Origin: a virus
Length of the DNA: 64,000 nt
IMG/VR virus record: IMGVR_UViG_3300019763_000006
Coordinates: 24,326-88,325 of that record
Reading direction: 5' to 3' (one strand)
Shown: in pieces, positions 17,061-26,401 of the stretch
How positions within the stretch are numbered: position 1 is the first letter of the stretch
How the letters are laid out: each line of letters opens with the position of its first letter
Program-made: the position numbers and the translations under genes
Notes under the pieces: model-generated
Seen by the model: the letters and a program-made list of their open reading frames with translations, nothing else
Databases searched by the model: none
What the model was told of the DNA's origin: nothing

Positions 17061-17510
17061 AAATTAAATTATGGCATTCTAAAAGATGTAAGTCCATTTA
17101 TAAAAATATATCACATGAATTACAACAAAGAACTTAGAACAAAAATGTTATGTTAGAATTGTCTACATTTCCTTGAGCAAGAAGTGTAGCGTACATAAAA
17201 GTTAAATTTTATTGATAAAATTAGATTTTTAGATGTTGAAATTTCAACGTTTATAAAAATGATAAAATTAAATATTTGGTTTGCAGACATATAAACACTA
17301 TGTTTATGCAAGGGCGGTGTAGATATGGGTTATGAAAGTATATTGTAAGATATAATGAGTAATAATGGCAATATTGAGGTAGGATTAATTTTAGATGTAG
17401 AGATAGGTTGAGAAGTCATGAGCTTAACTGACAAGGTGTCAACTTTCGAGGCATTTTCTCTATATTTATCTTGGTGAGAAGTAGATATACGGAAGGTATG
17501 TGATTTTATA
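17061..17510 (+). other. Leader of homing endonuclease gene with hairpins and interrupted reading frame
   Basis: Holds a CTACATTTC/GAAGTGTAG hairpin (about 17163-17190) and a palindromic GATGTTGAAATTTCAACGTT element (17232-17251). A stem with arms TTGC..ATAAACA / TGTTTAT..GCAA follows (about 17280-17311). From ATG 17325, preceded by GGGCGGTG, a frame runs in phase with the downstream gene but is broken by TAA (17346), TGA (17409) and TGA (17475). The translated segments look protein-like (SLTDKVSTFEAFSLYLSW), suggesting a decayed or recoded 5' extension. Confidence 0.5.
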
Positions 17511-19037
17511 GTGTGTGAAGACAAGAAAAAATTAATAAAATTTGAGGATATTAATAATATTGATTTAAGCAAATTTCCAAAATGGAATATACAACAAGTA
17601 GAAGAATTAAAAGATTTTATAATAAAAGATTCTGAACATATTGAAAAAGTTTGCGATATTATAAATAAAACACCAAGAGAAGTAGCATTTTTAATAAGTG
17701 ATTTAGTATTAAATTTAAAATCATCAAATTTTAGAGTTAGATTTAATTTAAAATGTGATATTTGTGGCAAGATAGTAAATCGAACTGTTTTTAGAGTAAA
17801 GAGGTCTAAAAATATATATTGTAGTAGTGAATGTTCAACTAAAAGTCATATGAATGGTCGATATGTAAAATGTATGAATTGCGGAAAAATGGTTTATAAA
17901 AATCCTACAAATCAAGCAAAATCTAAAAATTTATTTTGTAGCAAAAAATGTGCAGATATTTATAATTCAAAACAAAAAATAACTAGAGTTACCCTTATTT
18001 GTAAATTTTGTGGGAAAGAATATGAAGTTAGTAAATACAAAGAATTTACATCTAAATATTGTTCTAATGAATGTAGACATAAATATGAATCAAAATATAA
18101 TATTGGGATTAATAATAAAAGATTTAGTTCAGAAATGGTAAAATGTGACTATTGTGGAGAATATCATTTGAAATCTCAATGCCATTTAAAAGAAGGTAAA
18201 AAGAATTTTTGTAGTAATATATGTAGACAAAAATGGTTTAGTGAAGTATATTCGCAAAATGAAGATTATAAAGAATATAGACGTAAAAATGCAGTAAAAA
18301 TACTAGAAGATGGACTGATTCCACAAGTAAATACATCTATACAATTAAAAATAAATAAATTACTATCTGATTTAAATATAAACTATATTAATGAGAAAGG
18401 GTTTAAATATTATTCAATTGATAATTATTTATACGAGTATAACTTATGTATAGAGGTTATGGGAACATATTGGCATACTGACCATAGAAAATATAAAGAA
18501 ATTAATTATTCAAAACAAGTTGATAGAATAATTAAAGATAAGGCAAAACAATCTTATATAACAAACCATTATAATACTCATATTTTATATTTATGGGAAT
18601 ATGATATAGATAATTATTATAATGAATGCAAGAAATTAATTTTGGAATTTGTTAAAAATAAAGGTATTTTAAATAAATATCATAGCTTTAATTATACAAA
18701 TGATATAAACGGTGTAGCATATATGAATATGGAGATAAAAAGTGTTAATAAAATAGTCAATACTACTGTTAAAAAAGAGAGATGTAAAAAAGATGAATCA
18801 AAATGGATAAAATATAAATGTGATTATTGTGGTAAAGAATGTGAAGAATTAATATCACATTATAAAAAGAAAGATAATCATTGTTGTTCAAGAAATTGTG
18901 CATATAAACTTAAAACTTTTAATCATTCTATAAGAACTAAATGTTCAAAATGTGGTAGGACAATTTTTATTAAAGAAAAACAATATAAAACATACAAAAA
19001 ATATGTTTGTAAAGATAATATTTTTAATAAAAATTAA
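17511..19037 (+). CDS. Zinc-finger homing endonuclease, Vsr/EDxHD-like
   Basis: 508 residues. After about 80 residues come repeated Cys4 modules: CDICG..YCSSEC, CMNCG..FCSKKC, CKFCG..YCSNEC, CDYCG..FCSNIC. Then a nuclease-like core, LYEYNLCIEVMGTYWHTDH with later LYLWEYD, resembling Vsr/EDxHD free-standing homing endonucleases, and two more zinc modules at the C-terminus (CDYCG..CCSRNC; CSKCG). The fingers should bind DNA next to the cut site. Start uncertain: GTG 17511 has GGAAGG 14 bp upstream, rather far, and the frame extends upstream with in-frame TGA codons. It lies in an island between tail genes, as selfish endonuclease genes often do. Confidence 0.75.
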   Translation: MCEDKKKLIKFEDINNIDLSKFPKWNIQQVEELKDFIIKDSEHIEKVCDIINKTPREVAFLISDLVLNLKSSNFRVRFNLKCDICGKIVNRTVFRVKRSKNIYCSSECSTKSHMNGRYVKCMNCGKMVYKNPTNQAKSKNLFCSKKCADIYNSKQKITRVTLICKFCGKEYEVSKYKEFTSKYCSNECRHKYESKYNIGINNKRFSSEMVKCDYCGEYHLKSQCHLKEGKKNFCSNICRQKWFSEVYSQNEDYKEYRRKNAVKILEDGLIPQVNTSIQLKINKLLSDLNINYINEKGFKYYSIDNYLYEYNLCIEVMGTYWHTDHRKYKEINYSKQVDRIIKDKAKQSYITNHYNTHILYLWEYDIDNYYNECKKLILEFVKNKGILNKYHSFNYTNDINGVAYMNMEIKSVNKIVNTTVKKERCKKDESKWIKYKCDYCGKECEELISHYKKKDNHCCSRNCAYKLKTFNHSIRTKCSKCGRTIFIKEKQYKTYKKYVCKDNIFNKN

Positions 19038-19051
19038 AGGAGAGAATAATA

Positions 19052-19207
19052 ATGAAAAAAGGGAATAATAATATAATAGCAATAATATTAATAATACTAT
19101 CAACTGTACTTGCGGTAAAATATCCATTTATATTAGGGTTGTTAGTAGTTATAAGTGTTATAAAAATATTTGGAATGGTATTAAATAAAAATAAAAAGGA
19201 GAAATAA
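19052..19207 (+). CDS. Small hydrophobic membrane peptide
   Basis: 51 residues, ATG after AAAGGAGAG. Nearly the whole chain from residue 7 to 43 is hydrophobic (IIAIILIILSTVLAVKYPF then ILGLLVVISVIKIFGMVL), giving one or two membrane helices with a Lys-rich tail. It is squeezed between the endonuclease and the tail chaperone candidate, 3 bp before the latter's start. Function unknown. Confidence 0.6.
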   Translation: MKKGNNNIIAIILIILSTVLAVKYPFILGLLVVISVIKIFGMVLNKNKKEK

Positions 19208-19210
19208 TTT

Positions 19211-19690
19211 ATGAAAATATTAAAAAAAAATAAGTCAAAAGGTATTAAAGTAAATAAAAATATTAGCACTTCTAAGAAATATTGTTTTATTAATGATATG
19301 ATAGAATCAATGGATGGTAAATTTAATTCAGTAATGTTTAAAATACATTATGATATTAATTTATTATTATTTTATGCAAATATAGATATATATGAAGAAT
19401 TAAAAGAAGATGAATTATTATTAGATAAATATGAAGAATATTTAGACATTATTCAAAATATTAAGAAAAAGATAGATAAAAAAGATTTAATTTTATTAAA
19501 TGAATTATTAGAAAAACAAGTTGATTTTAATTTTAGTTATAAAAATTTAATTTCAAAAGTTTTAAAATTTACAGAAATAGGAAATGTAAAAGAGATTGTA
19601 AAAGATTTGAAAGATTTAGATTTTTCAAATATTGAGAAGGTAAATAAAATTAAGGAATTTGTTAATAAACCAACAAGTGTAAAAAAATAA
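19211..19690 (+). CDS. Putative tail assembly chaperone, upstream (G-like) part
   Basis: 159 residues, ATG after AAAGGAG. Helical, basic N-terminus then many Leu/Ile/Asp helices. The gene ends in GTAAAAAAATAATGG: an A7 run phased as A_AAA_AAA just before the TAA stop. A -1 shift there would read ATA-ATG and continue into the next gene, the arrangement used by G/GT tail chaperones directly upstream of tape measure genes. Family similarity itself not recognised. Confidence 0.55.
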   Translation: MKILKKNKSKGIKVNKNISTSKKYCFINDMIESMDGKFNSVMFKIHYDINLLLFYANIDIYEELKEDELLLDKYEEYLDIIQNIKKKIDKKDLILLNELLEKQVDFNFSYKNLISKVLKFTEIGNVKEIVKDLKDLDFSNIEKVNKIKEFVNKPTSVKK

Positions 19691-20151
19691 TGGCTACAGT
19701 TGAACAAGTAATGAAACAAAAAATCAGAATGTTGCAAAAGGATTTAGAAGATATTGCAAGACATGATATACCCAACTTAGTTGACAATGAGTTGAGAAAT
19801 GCTATAGATGATACAGTATATAGTGTTCCAGAGAGTGATTATTATGATAGAACTTATGGATTAAGAAATTCTGTAATAGCAAAAACGAATAAAATTAATA
19901 ACAGCTCTTATGAAATCACTGGGTTTGTAGATGCGAATCAGATGTCATATGAACCATATACAGAACATTCAAGTTGGGTTACTGGGTATGATATGAGGGA
20001 TTTAATAGATTATTGGATGAATTATGGGCATCATGGAATAGTGGATTATACCCCTGCATATTTCATTCAATTGGCTCAAAAAAATGTTGATATGAAAGTT
20101 AAGAAGTTAATAAATTTTAAAATGTCAAAGAAAGGCTATAATATAAAGTAG
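19690..20151 (+). CDS. Tail protein, HK97 gp10-like or frameshifted chaperone extension
   Basis: 153 residues from ATG 19690, overlapping the previous stop by one base (TAATG), with no Shine-Dalgarno sequence upstream. It must therefore be translated by termination-reinitiation or by a -1 shift on the A7 run. The sequence (QDLEDIARHDIPNLVDNELRN-type helix, then GLRNSVIAKTNKINNSSYEITGF) resembles HK97 gp10-like minor tail/neck proteins, which often have an 'N-terminal helix, LRNSI' pattern. It directly precedes the tape measure gene. Confidence 0.55.
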   Translation: MATVEQVMKQKIRMLQKDLEDIARHDIPNLVDNELRNAIDDTVYSVPESDYYDRTYGLRNSVIAKTNKINNSSYEITGFVDANQMSYEPYTEHSSWVTGYDMRDLIDYWMNYGHHGIVDYTPAYFIQLAQKNVDMKVKKLINFKMSKKGYNIK

Positions 20152-20166
20152 CCTTTCTTTTTATAT
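20127..20166 (+). terminator. Terminator/attenuator before tape measure gene
   Basis: Perfect 12-bp inverted repeat AAAGAAAGGCTA / TAGCCTTTCTTT, the 5' arm inside the last codons of the previous gene, followed by TTTTATATG. Its place inside the tail operon suggests partial termination that lowers tape measure expression. Confidence 0.85.
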
Positions 20167-20191
20167 GTAGAAAAAGGTAGGTGATTGTATT

Positions 20192-23100
20192 TTGGCTGAT
20201 GAAAAGATAGATGTTAAAGTCAAACTTGGACTTGATAGTACATCGGAACAACAGGTAAAAAAAGATGTTTCAAGAGTTACAAAAGAATTAGAAAATCAAG
20301 TTAATTATGAAAAACAAAGAAAACAAGTAATTAACAATATCGCAAAAGAATTGAACACTACATCTTCAATCATAGAAAAATCTTTAAAATTAACAGAAAG
20401 AGAAAGAAAAGAACACGAAAAGGTTTTACAATTATCAAAAAAAAATGAAATATCTGAAAAGAAGCAATTAGAAGATTTAGAGTTAAAAATAAGATTATTT
20501 AAAGAGTTACAAACTAGAAATATTACCTCTTTACAATCAGGTAATTTAAAAGGATTATATGATAAAAGTGCTTTAGATTCTTTTCAAAAATCTTTATCTG
20601 AATTAAGTATAAATACTCCAGATTTAGAAAAGAAAATGAAATTATTAGGTTCTGAATTTAAAAATATAAAAAATGGAGCTCAAAATAGTTCAAAAGCCAT
20701 ATCAGTTGCTAGTAAAGAAACTGCTTCGTTTGCAACTGGTATTAAAGATGCTGCAATTAAATTTGGATTATGGTCTGCGGTAACTGTTGCTTATTATGGA
20801 GCTATAAGAGCAATAGGCGAAGGTATAGATACTATTAGAGAATTAGATACCGCTCTGGTTGAATTAAAAAAAGTTACTGATGAGACAGATGTTACTTATC
20901 AAAAATTTACTGATACTGCATTTCAAATGGCAGAAGCGACAGGAAGTTCTGGTGTAGATGCTATTAAGGCAACAAGTGCATTTGCTAGAATGAATTTTAC
21001 ATTAGAAGAGTCTATTAAATTAGGCGAAAAGGCTTTAATTTTACAAAATATTGGTGATGGTATAAATACCATAGAAGAAGCAACGACAAGTTTGGTTGCA
21101 ATAATGAAAGGATTTGAGCTTCAAGCAAAAGATTCTGAACATGTTATAGATGGATTGAATGAAGTATCAAATAGATTTGCGGTAAATACAAGTCAATTAT
21201 CAAATGGTTTAATGAGAATATCTGCAACATCTAATCAATCTAATAATAGTTTAGATGAAACGATTGGTTTAATGACTGGTGCGGTTGAAATCTTACAAAA
21301 TTGGGAGAAGGCATCTTCTGGAATAAATGTTTTAACGCAAAGGATTAGAGGGGTAAGTGAAGAAGGAGAAAATCTACTCCCAACACTACAGAAAACATTT
21401 GATAGTTTGAAATTAATTAGTGGGGAAACAGTTAGAATACCTATAGAAGACGCTAATGGAGATTTAAGAAGTACTTATGAAATTTTGCAAGATTTAAGTA
21501 AAATATACCCAAATTTAGAATCTAAAACAAAACAATATGTAGGCTCTTTAGTTGCTGGAAAAAGACAAATTACAGTATTAGAAGCAATATTGCAAAATTT
21601 TGAGAATGTAGAAAAAGCGACCCAAGCAAGCATAGACTCAGCTGGAAGTGCTAGAGTAGAACAAGAGAAGTATTTAGATAGTATCGAAGGTAAAATGAAA
21701 ATTTTAGATAAAACAACACAAGAATTTTGGAGTCATTTTATTAGTTCTGATACTGTAAAAAGTACTATAGAAGCTTTTACTAAATTTATTGAAATATTTG
21801 ATAGATTAACACAATCAATTGGAGAAACAAATACGGTTTTATTGGCATTAACATTAGCAATATTAATTTTTAAAAAAGAAGCTTTGATAGGTGGTATAAA
21901 GGCTTTATATAATTTTTCTTTAAATTTATTAGGTATTGCAACAAGTGCAGAGATTGCGGCTGGGGCTGTAAATGGATTTAATTTATCTGCTAGTGGATTA
22001 ACATTTGGTTTAAGTTTATTAATACCAATGATATTACAAATAATAGATTCTAATAAAAAATTAGAAACAAGTTTGCAAGACACGAATACAGAAATTGAAA
22101 AACAAATAGATAATTTTGATAATTTAACAGAGAAAGAAAAAGAATTATTAGAATTAAGATTAAGAAATAAATTAATTGATGAGGGTTACAGTAATAAGTC
22201 AGATGTTGAAAAAAGAATTGATGATATCAACCAGGAGTTAATAAGATTTGAAAAAATATCACAAAAGTTTAGCAAGATTGGAGAAACAGGTAAAGAGTCA
22301 GAATATAATCGTAGGATTGAAAATAGACAAAAAGAGTTAGATAAACTCCATGAAATAATGAAAACTTTTGAATTATTAGAAAAAGTGGAGATGCATGAAT
22401 CTAATAAATTAACTAATGCTTACACTAATCAAAGAGATGCTTTAAATTCTTTAAAAGATAAAGTTAGTGATACATCAGATGAGATAGAAGAACTTACAGA
22501 CAAAGAAAAAGAACATCAAGAAATGATGCAATTCTCTATAGAACAATTAGATACTCTTGCTCAAAAATACCCTGAATATTCTGAAAAAGTTATAGAATAT
22601 CAAATTAAAGAAACTGAAGCTGTAATTATTGAAGCTCAAAAAAGATTAAGTGCAATGGAAATTGAGTCTTCTGCTATAGATAGAGTTATGCAAAAATACT
22701 ATGGCATGAAAGGTGTTGCGGACGATGCTACTCTTAATATGAGTAGGGCGATTTTGAATACAATAAATAGTGGTACATTTAAAGACGTTATTGATACTAG
22801 TGCATTAGATGGGGCAAAAAAAGATTTACAAGATTTACTAGACCTTCAAGAAAAATATTTTGGTAAAGACAAAAAATCATCATCTAAAACTAAAGAAGCA
22901 ACTGCATACTATAAAGAGCTTGCAAAAATTGCTGAAATAGAGAATAAAATTGCTATTTTAAAGACGAAGCAATCTTTGACTGATAATGAGCGTGAAAAGA
23001 TAAAATTAATCAGACAACAAGTTGAAGAAACTAAAAATCTACAAGAGGCACAACATGTGTTAAATGAAGCTAGAAGAAGAGATTTAGCTAATCTTAAAGT

Positions 23101-26100
23101 GGGTAGCGAGGAATATACTAAACTTGAAAAGTCTATAGAGTCTACTTCTGGTGCATGGTGGACAGCTCAAAAGGCTATTCAAGATTATAATAAAGAAATT
23201 GATAATTTAATTAAAGAAATTAGAGATGATATAAAAGAAACAGATAAAGAATTAGCAAAAATCATTGAAGAACGTAGAATTGAAAATTTTAATAATCAAA
23301 TCAAAATTACTGTTGAAAATATTAAAGATTTTGCGGATGAATTAAATAATGCTAGTAAATATGCTGATAATTTATTAAGTGTGGGAGATTTAGAAGGTGG
23401 TTTTGAGGCGTTAACAAAACAATTAAATTCTCAATTACAAGTCACAAACGAATTAAATAGAGAATACGCTACACTACAAACTTTAATACAACAAGCACAA
23501 TCTTCAGAAGAAAAATCAAAACTAGCAGATAATATGGAAAAAGTTAGTGATTCTATCACTACTGCACAATTAAATGCACAAAAATTAGTAACAGAAATTG
23601 GAAAATTAAAAATTGATGTTATTTCAAAACATTTTGGAGATATTACTTCTGAAATTGAAGAACAAATTAATTTATTAGATTCTCAATTAGTACCACTTAT
23701 GGAAGGGTTTTTAAGTGGATTAGATATTGATTTAGGTGAAAATTTTATTGGAAATCAATTAGATTTTGGTGGATTACAAGATGCATTTAAAAATATTTTT
23801 GACAATGAAAAAAATAGAATTGAAGAAATAAATAGTTTAAGAAGAGAAGCTAATAGTCAAGAAATTAGCGAAACTAAAGCTAGTTATAATAAAGAAATAC
23901 AAGATTTAATGAATCACAGGGCGGATTTAGAACGTAGATTAATGTTATCTTATGGAGCAGAAGAAAACTTAGCTACTCAACACTATCAAAAAATGTTGGA
24001 CTTTGTTGTACAATTCGCAAATGGTAGTGAAGAAGCTTTACAATCAATGTTGTCTGCGACTGGGAATTTAGGTGGTTCGGTATCTAGTGGTAATTATAGT
24101 TCTGCAAATCAAAATGTTTTAAATGATTATTACCAAAGATTCCCAAATAGTTTAATTCCTCCAGAAATTATTTTACAAGCAAATACTAATTCTATGCAAC
24201 CAAAAGGCATGCAATTAAATGTCCCATCTCAATTAAAAAGCACAAGTTCTGACATTAATGATTACATGGATGAAACTGGGGCAGTAATATTTGAAAAAAT
24301 AATGGAATTAGTTGAAAAACATGGTATAGACGATAAATTTTACGAAAAAATATTTGGATATTCTGGAACTGAAACTAATCCTTTTGTAGATTTTGATGAT
24401 GATGCTTTAGAAGGCGATTTTTATGCAATAGCTAAAAATATTCAATCTTATCTAGTTAATTCTACATCTAAAAATCTCGAAGAAACAATTAATAATTGGA
24501 TAGATAATATATTCAAAACAAATCTATTTACAGGTGTGAGTCATAATAGATTAGATAAAGATTATCTTGTAAAAAGGCTTTTTGGGGAAAGAGTGGATAA
24601 AGGGACTGGTGGAGAAGTATTAGAAAGTAAAGGCTTGTCTGCTGTTCAAGGTAAATTAGCAAGTGAATATGGTTTTAGTGTAGAATCTGCTAAAAATTTA
24701 TTGGGTACTGATTTTAGAGAAATTGAAGATGTTGGAGATTTATTAAGGAATTTTACTGCATGGACAAAATCAATACAAGACTTATCTATTGATGAGCGTG
24801 TGGCGGAATTAAATTTAGCAAAACAAACTACAGGTGAGATTGTAAACGAAATGCAACAACTACAGATGAATTTGCCTAAATTTGAATTTGATTTTGACAT
24901 GAAAGAATATCAATCCAATATTAAAGATATTCAAGATGGATTACAAAATACATTTGAAGAAATCAGAGTATCTGGAAAATCAGTCGAAGAACAATTATTA
25001 GCTATTAATGAAGTGAGTAAAAATGCAAGTATTAAAATATCTGAACAACAAATTGAACTAAATCAAGCATTAATAAATAGTCAAAATGAATATATTAAAG
25101 CTCTTGAAGAAGAATATTTAGCAAATGAAGATAATGCCGAATTACAGGCAATTATTCAATCTAAATTAAATGATGCTTATAATCAAAGATTATCTTATGA
25201 ACAACAATTAAGGAATTCAATTAAACAGAGATATGAAACTGAATTTAAGTTTATGGATAAAGAATTAAGTATGATAGAAAGTACAAATTCTTTAAGGGAA
25301 AAAGAATTAAAACTTGCAGAGTTACGAGGGGAAACAGCTGATTTAGATAGTAATACTTTAGCGAATGAAAAAGAAAAACAAAATCTTTTAAAAGAGAATG
25401 TTGAAACTTTAGAGAGCCAAATGGCACAATTAGAAGTAGGTTCTTTTGAGTGGAATTTATTAAATGAACAATTATTAAAATATAAAAATTCTTTATTGGA
25501 TTCAGAAATTGCTGTAGAAGAAATTAATAATAAATTAAAAGAACAAGAAATAGACAGAATTAATGATGAATTAGATGAAGAATTAAGAATATATAAAGAA
25601 CTAAAAAATGCTCAAATTAAAAGACTAGAAGCAATGAAAAAAGGTAATACTGAAGCTGATAAAGAAGCTGAATTTATTGAAAAAATAGCAGATGCGGAGC
25701 AAAAGGTTTTAAATATTCGTGAAAAATTAGCTAATTTAAGAAAAGAAAGAAATATTAAAGTATTTACAGGTAAAGGTTTTGAATTTCAAGCAAATCAAAA
25801 AGAAATTAAAAATACTACTCTTGAATTGCAAGAAGCAAATAAAGATTTGTCGGAAAGTAGAAAAGAATTTGACACGTATAAATTTAATAGAGATATTGAT
25901 TTAAGAATTCAAGCTATAGAAAAAGAAATTCAAAAAGAAGAGAATAATGTTCTAGCTCTTAAAAAACTAGCAGAAGTGGGAAAAATTACTAATGATATGT
26001 ATAAAGAAGGGGCGGAAATTATTACAGGAAATCTAGTGCCTGCTAATGAACTTTTGATTGATACATTAGAATTAACTGGACAAAAATTATTAGATAATAT

Positions 26101-26335
26101 TGAGAAATTTAAAGATATGGAGAATATCTTTGGTAGAATCGGTAATTTATCTGATATATCAATAAGCAATAGTCCAGCAGTAATACCAATTCCTAGTAGA
26201 ATTGGTGGAAGTGAAGGGATGTATAAAGGTGATAATATTGTTATTAAAAATATTGATGTTAAGCATCCTAATGCAGATTTTAATGATGTTATCAAAGAAG
26301 TTCATAATAAAGTAACAATTTATAAACATAAATAA
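20192..26335 (+). CDS. Tail tape measure protein
   Basis: 2047 residues from TTG 20192 (GGTAGGTGATTG upstream). Sets tail length and is ejected with DNA. N-terminal 180 residues coiled coil; residues about 200-400 match the tape measure core (ATGSSGVDAIKATSAFARMN ... FAVNTSQLSNGLMRISATSN). A hydrophobic segment lies near residues 545-620 (VLLALTLAILIFKKEALIGG and following), and very long coiled coils run to the end. It is the largest gene of the window. At about 1.5 angstrom per residue the tail would be near 300 nm (rule of thumb), clearly a siphovirus. It is followed directly by the distal tail gene. Confidence 0.95.
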   Translation: MADEKIDVKVKLGLDSTSEQQVKKDVSRVTKELENQVNYEKQRKQVINNIAKELNTTSSIIEKSLKLTERERKEHEKVLQLSKKNEISEKKQLEDLELKIRLFKELQTRNITSLQSGNLKGLYDKSALDSFQKSLSELSINTPDLEKKMKLLGSEFKNIKNGAQNSSKAISVASKETASFATGIKDAAIKFGLWSAVTVAYYGAIRAIGEGIDTIRELDTALVELKKVTDETDVTYQKFTDTAFQMAEATGSSGVDAIKATSAFARMNFTLEESIKLGEKALILQNIGDGINTIEEATTSLVAIMKGFELQAKDSEHVIDGLNEVSNRFAVNTSQLSNGLMRISATSNQSNNSLDETIGLMTGAVEILQNWEKASSGINVLTQRIRGVSEEGENLLPTLQKTFDSLKLISGETVRIPIEDANGDLRSTYEILQDLSKIYPNLESKTKQYVGSLVAGKRQITVLEAILQNFENVEKATQASIDSAGSARVEQEKYLDSIEGKMKILDKTTQEFWSHFISSDTVKSTIEAFTKFIEIFDRLTQSIGETNTVLLALTLAILIFKKEALIGGIKALYNFSLNLLGIATSAEIAAGAVNGFNLSASGLTFGLSLLIPMILQIIDSNKKLETSLQDTNTEIEKQIDNFDNLTEKEKELLELRLRNKLIDEGYSNKSDVEKRIDDINQELIRFEKISQKFSKIGETGKESEYNRRIENRQKELDKLHEIMKTFELLEKVEMHESNKLTNAYTNQRDALNSLKDKVSDTSDEIEELTDKEKEHQEMMQFSIEQLDTLAQKYPEYSEKVIEYQIKETEAVIIEAQKRLSAMEIESSAIDRVMQKYYGMKGVADDATLNMSRAILNTINSGTFKDVIDTSALDGAKKDLQDLLDLQEKYFGKDKKSSSKTKEATAYYKELAKIAEIENKIAILKTKQSLTDNEREKIKLIRQQVEETKNLQEAQHVLNEARRRDLANLKVGSEEYTKLEKSIESTSGAWWTAQKAIQDYNKEIDNLIKEIRDDIKETDKELAKIIEERRIENFNNQIKITVENIKDFADELNNASKYADNLLSVGDLEGGFEALTKQLNSQLQVTNELNREYATLQTLIQQAQSSEEKSKLADNMEKVSDSITTAQLNAQKLVTEIGKLKIDVISKHFGDITSEIEEQINLLDSQLVPLMEGFLSGLDIDLGENFIGNQLDFGGLQDAFKNIFDNEKNRIEEINSLRREANSQEISETKASYNKEIQDLMNHRADLERRLMLSYGAEENLATQHYQKMLDFVVQFANGSEEALQSMLSATGNLGGSVSSGNYSSANQNVLNDYYQRFPNSLIPPEIILQANTNSMQPKGMQLNVPSQLKSTSSDINDYMDETGAVIFEKIMELVEKHGIDDKFYEKIFGYSGTETNPFVDFDDDALEGDFYAIAKNIQSYLVNSTSKNLEETINNWIDNIFKTNLFTGVSHNRLDKDYLVKRLFGERVDKGTGGEVLESKGLSAVQGKLASEYGFSVESAKNLLGTDFREIEDVGDLLRNFTAWTKSIQDLSIDERVAELNLAKQTTGEIVNEMQQLQMNLPKFEFDFDMKEYQSNIKDIQDGLQNTFEEIRVSGKSVEEQLLAINEVSKNASIKISEQQIELNQALINSQNEYIKALEEEYLANEDNAELQAIIQSKLNDAYNQRLSYEQQLRNSIKQRYETEFKFMDKELSMIESTNSLREKELKLAELRGETADLDSNTLANEKEKQNLLKENVETLESQMAQLEVGSFEWNLLNEQLLKYKNSLLDSEIAVEEINNKLKEQEIDRINDELDEELRIYKELKNAQIKRLEAMKKGNTEADKEAEFIEKIADAEQKVLNIREKLANLRKERNIKVFTGKGFEFQANQKEIKNTTLELQEANKDLSESRKEFDTYKFNRDIDLRIQAIEKEIQKEENNVLALKKLAEVGKITNDMYKEGAEIITGNLVPANELLIDTLELTGQKLLDNIEKFKDMENIFGRIGNLSDISISNSPAVIPIPSRIGGSEGMYKGDNIVIKNIDVKHPNADFNDVIKEVHNKVTIYKHK

Positions 26336-26342
26336 TATAAGG

Positions 26343-26373
26343 GTTGTTGTTTGAATTTATTTTGAGCAACAAC
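26343..26373 (+). terminator. Hairpin between tape measure and distal tail genes
   Basis: GTTGTTG / CAACAAC 7-bp stem (17-base loop), followed by TCTATAAAAATAAA. No clear U-run, so perhaps an RNA-processing or weak termination site. Confidence 0.45.
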
Positions 26374-26401
26374 TCTATAAAAATAAAGGTGGTGAAATAT
26401 T

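Noticed and set aside
17232-17251. Palindrome at 17232 as a full copy of the dispersed element
   Set aside because: It has the palindrome but no properly spaced TTTTAATGAC box; kept only as a weak relative.
15527-17510. Group I intron around the endonuclease
   Set aside because: I could not find the core P7/P3 type pairing or split exons of a gene flanking it; the endonuclease looks free-standing.
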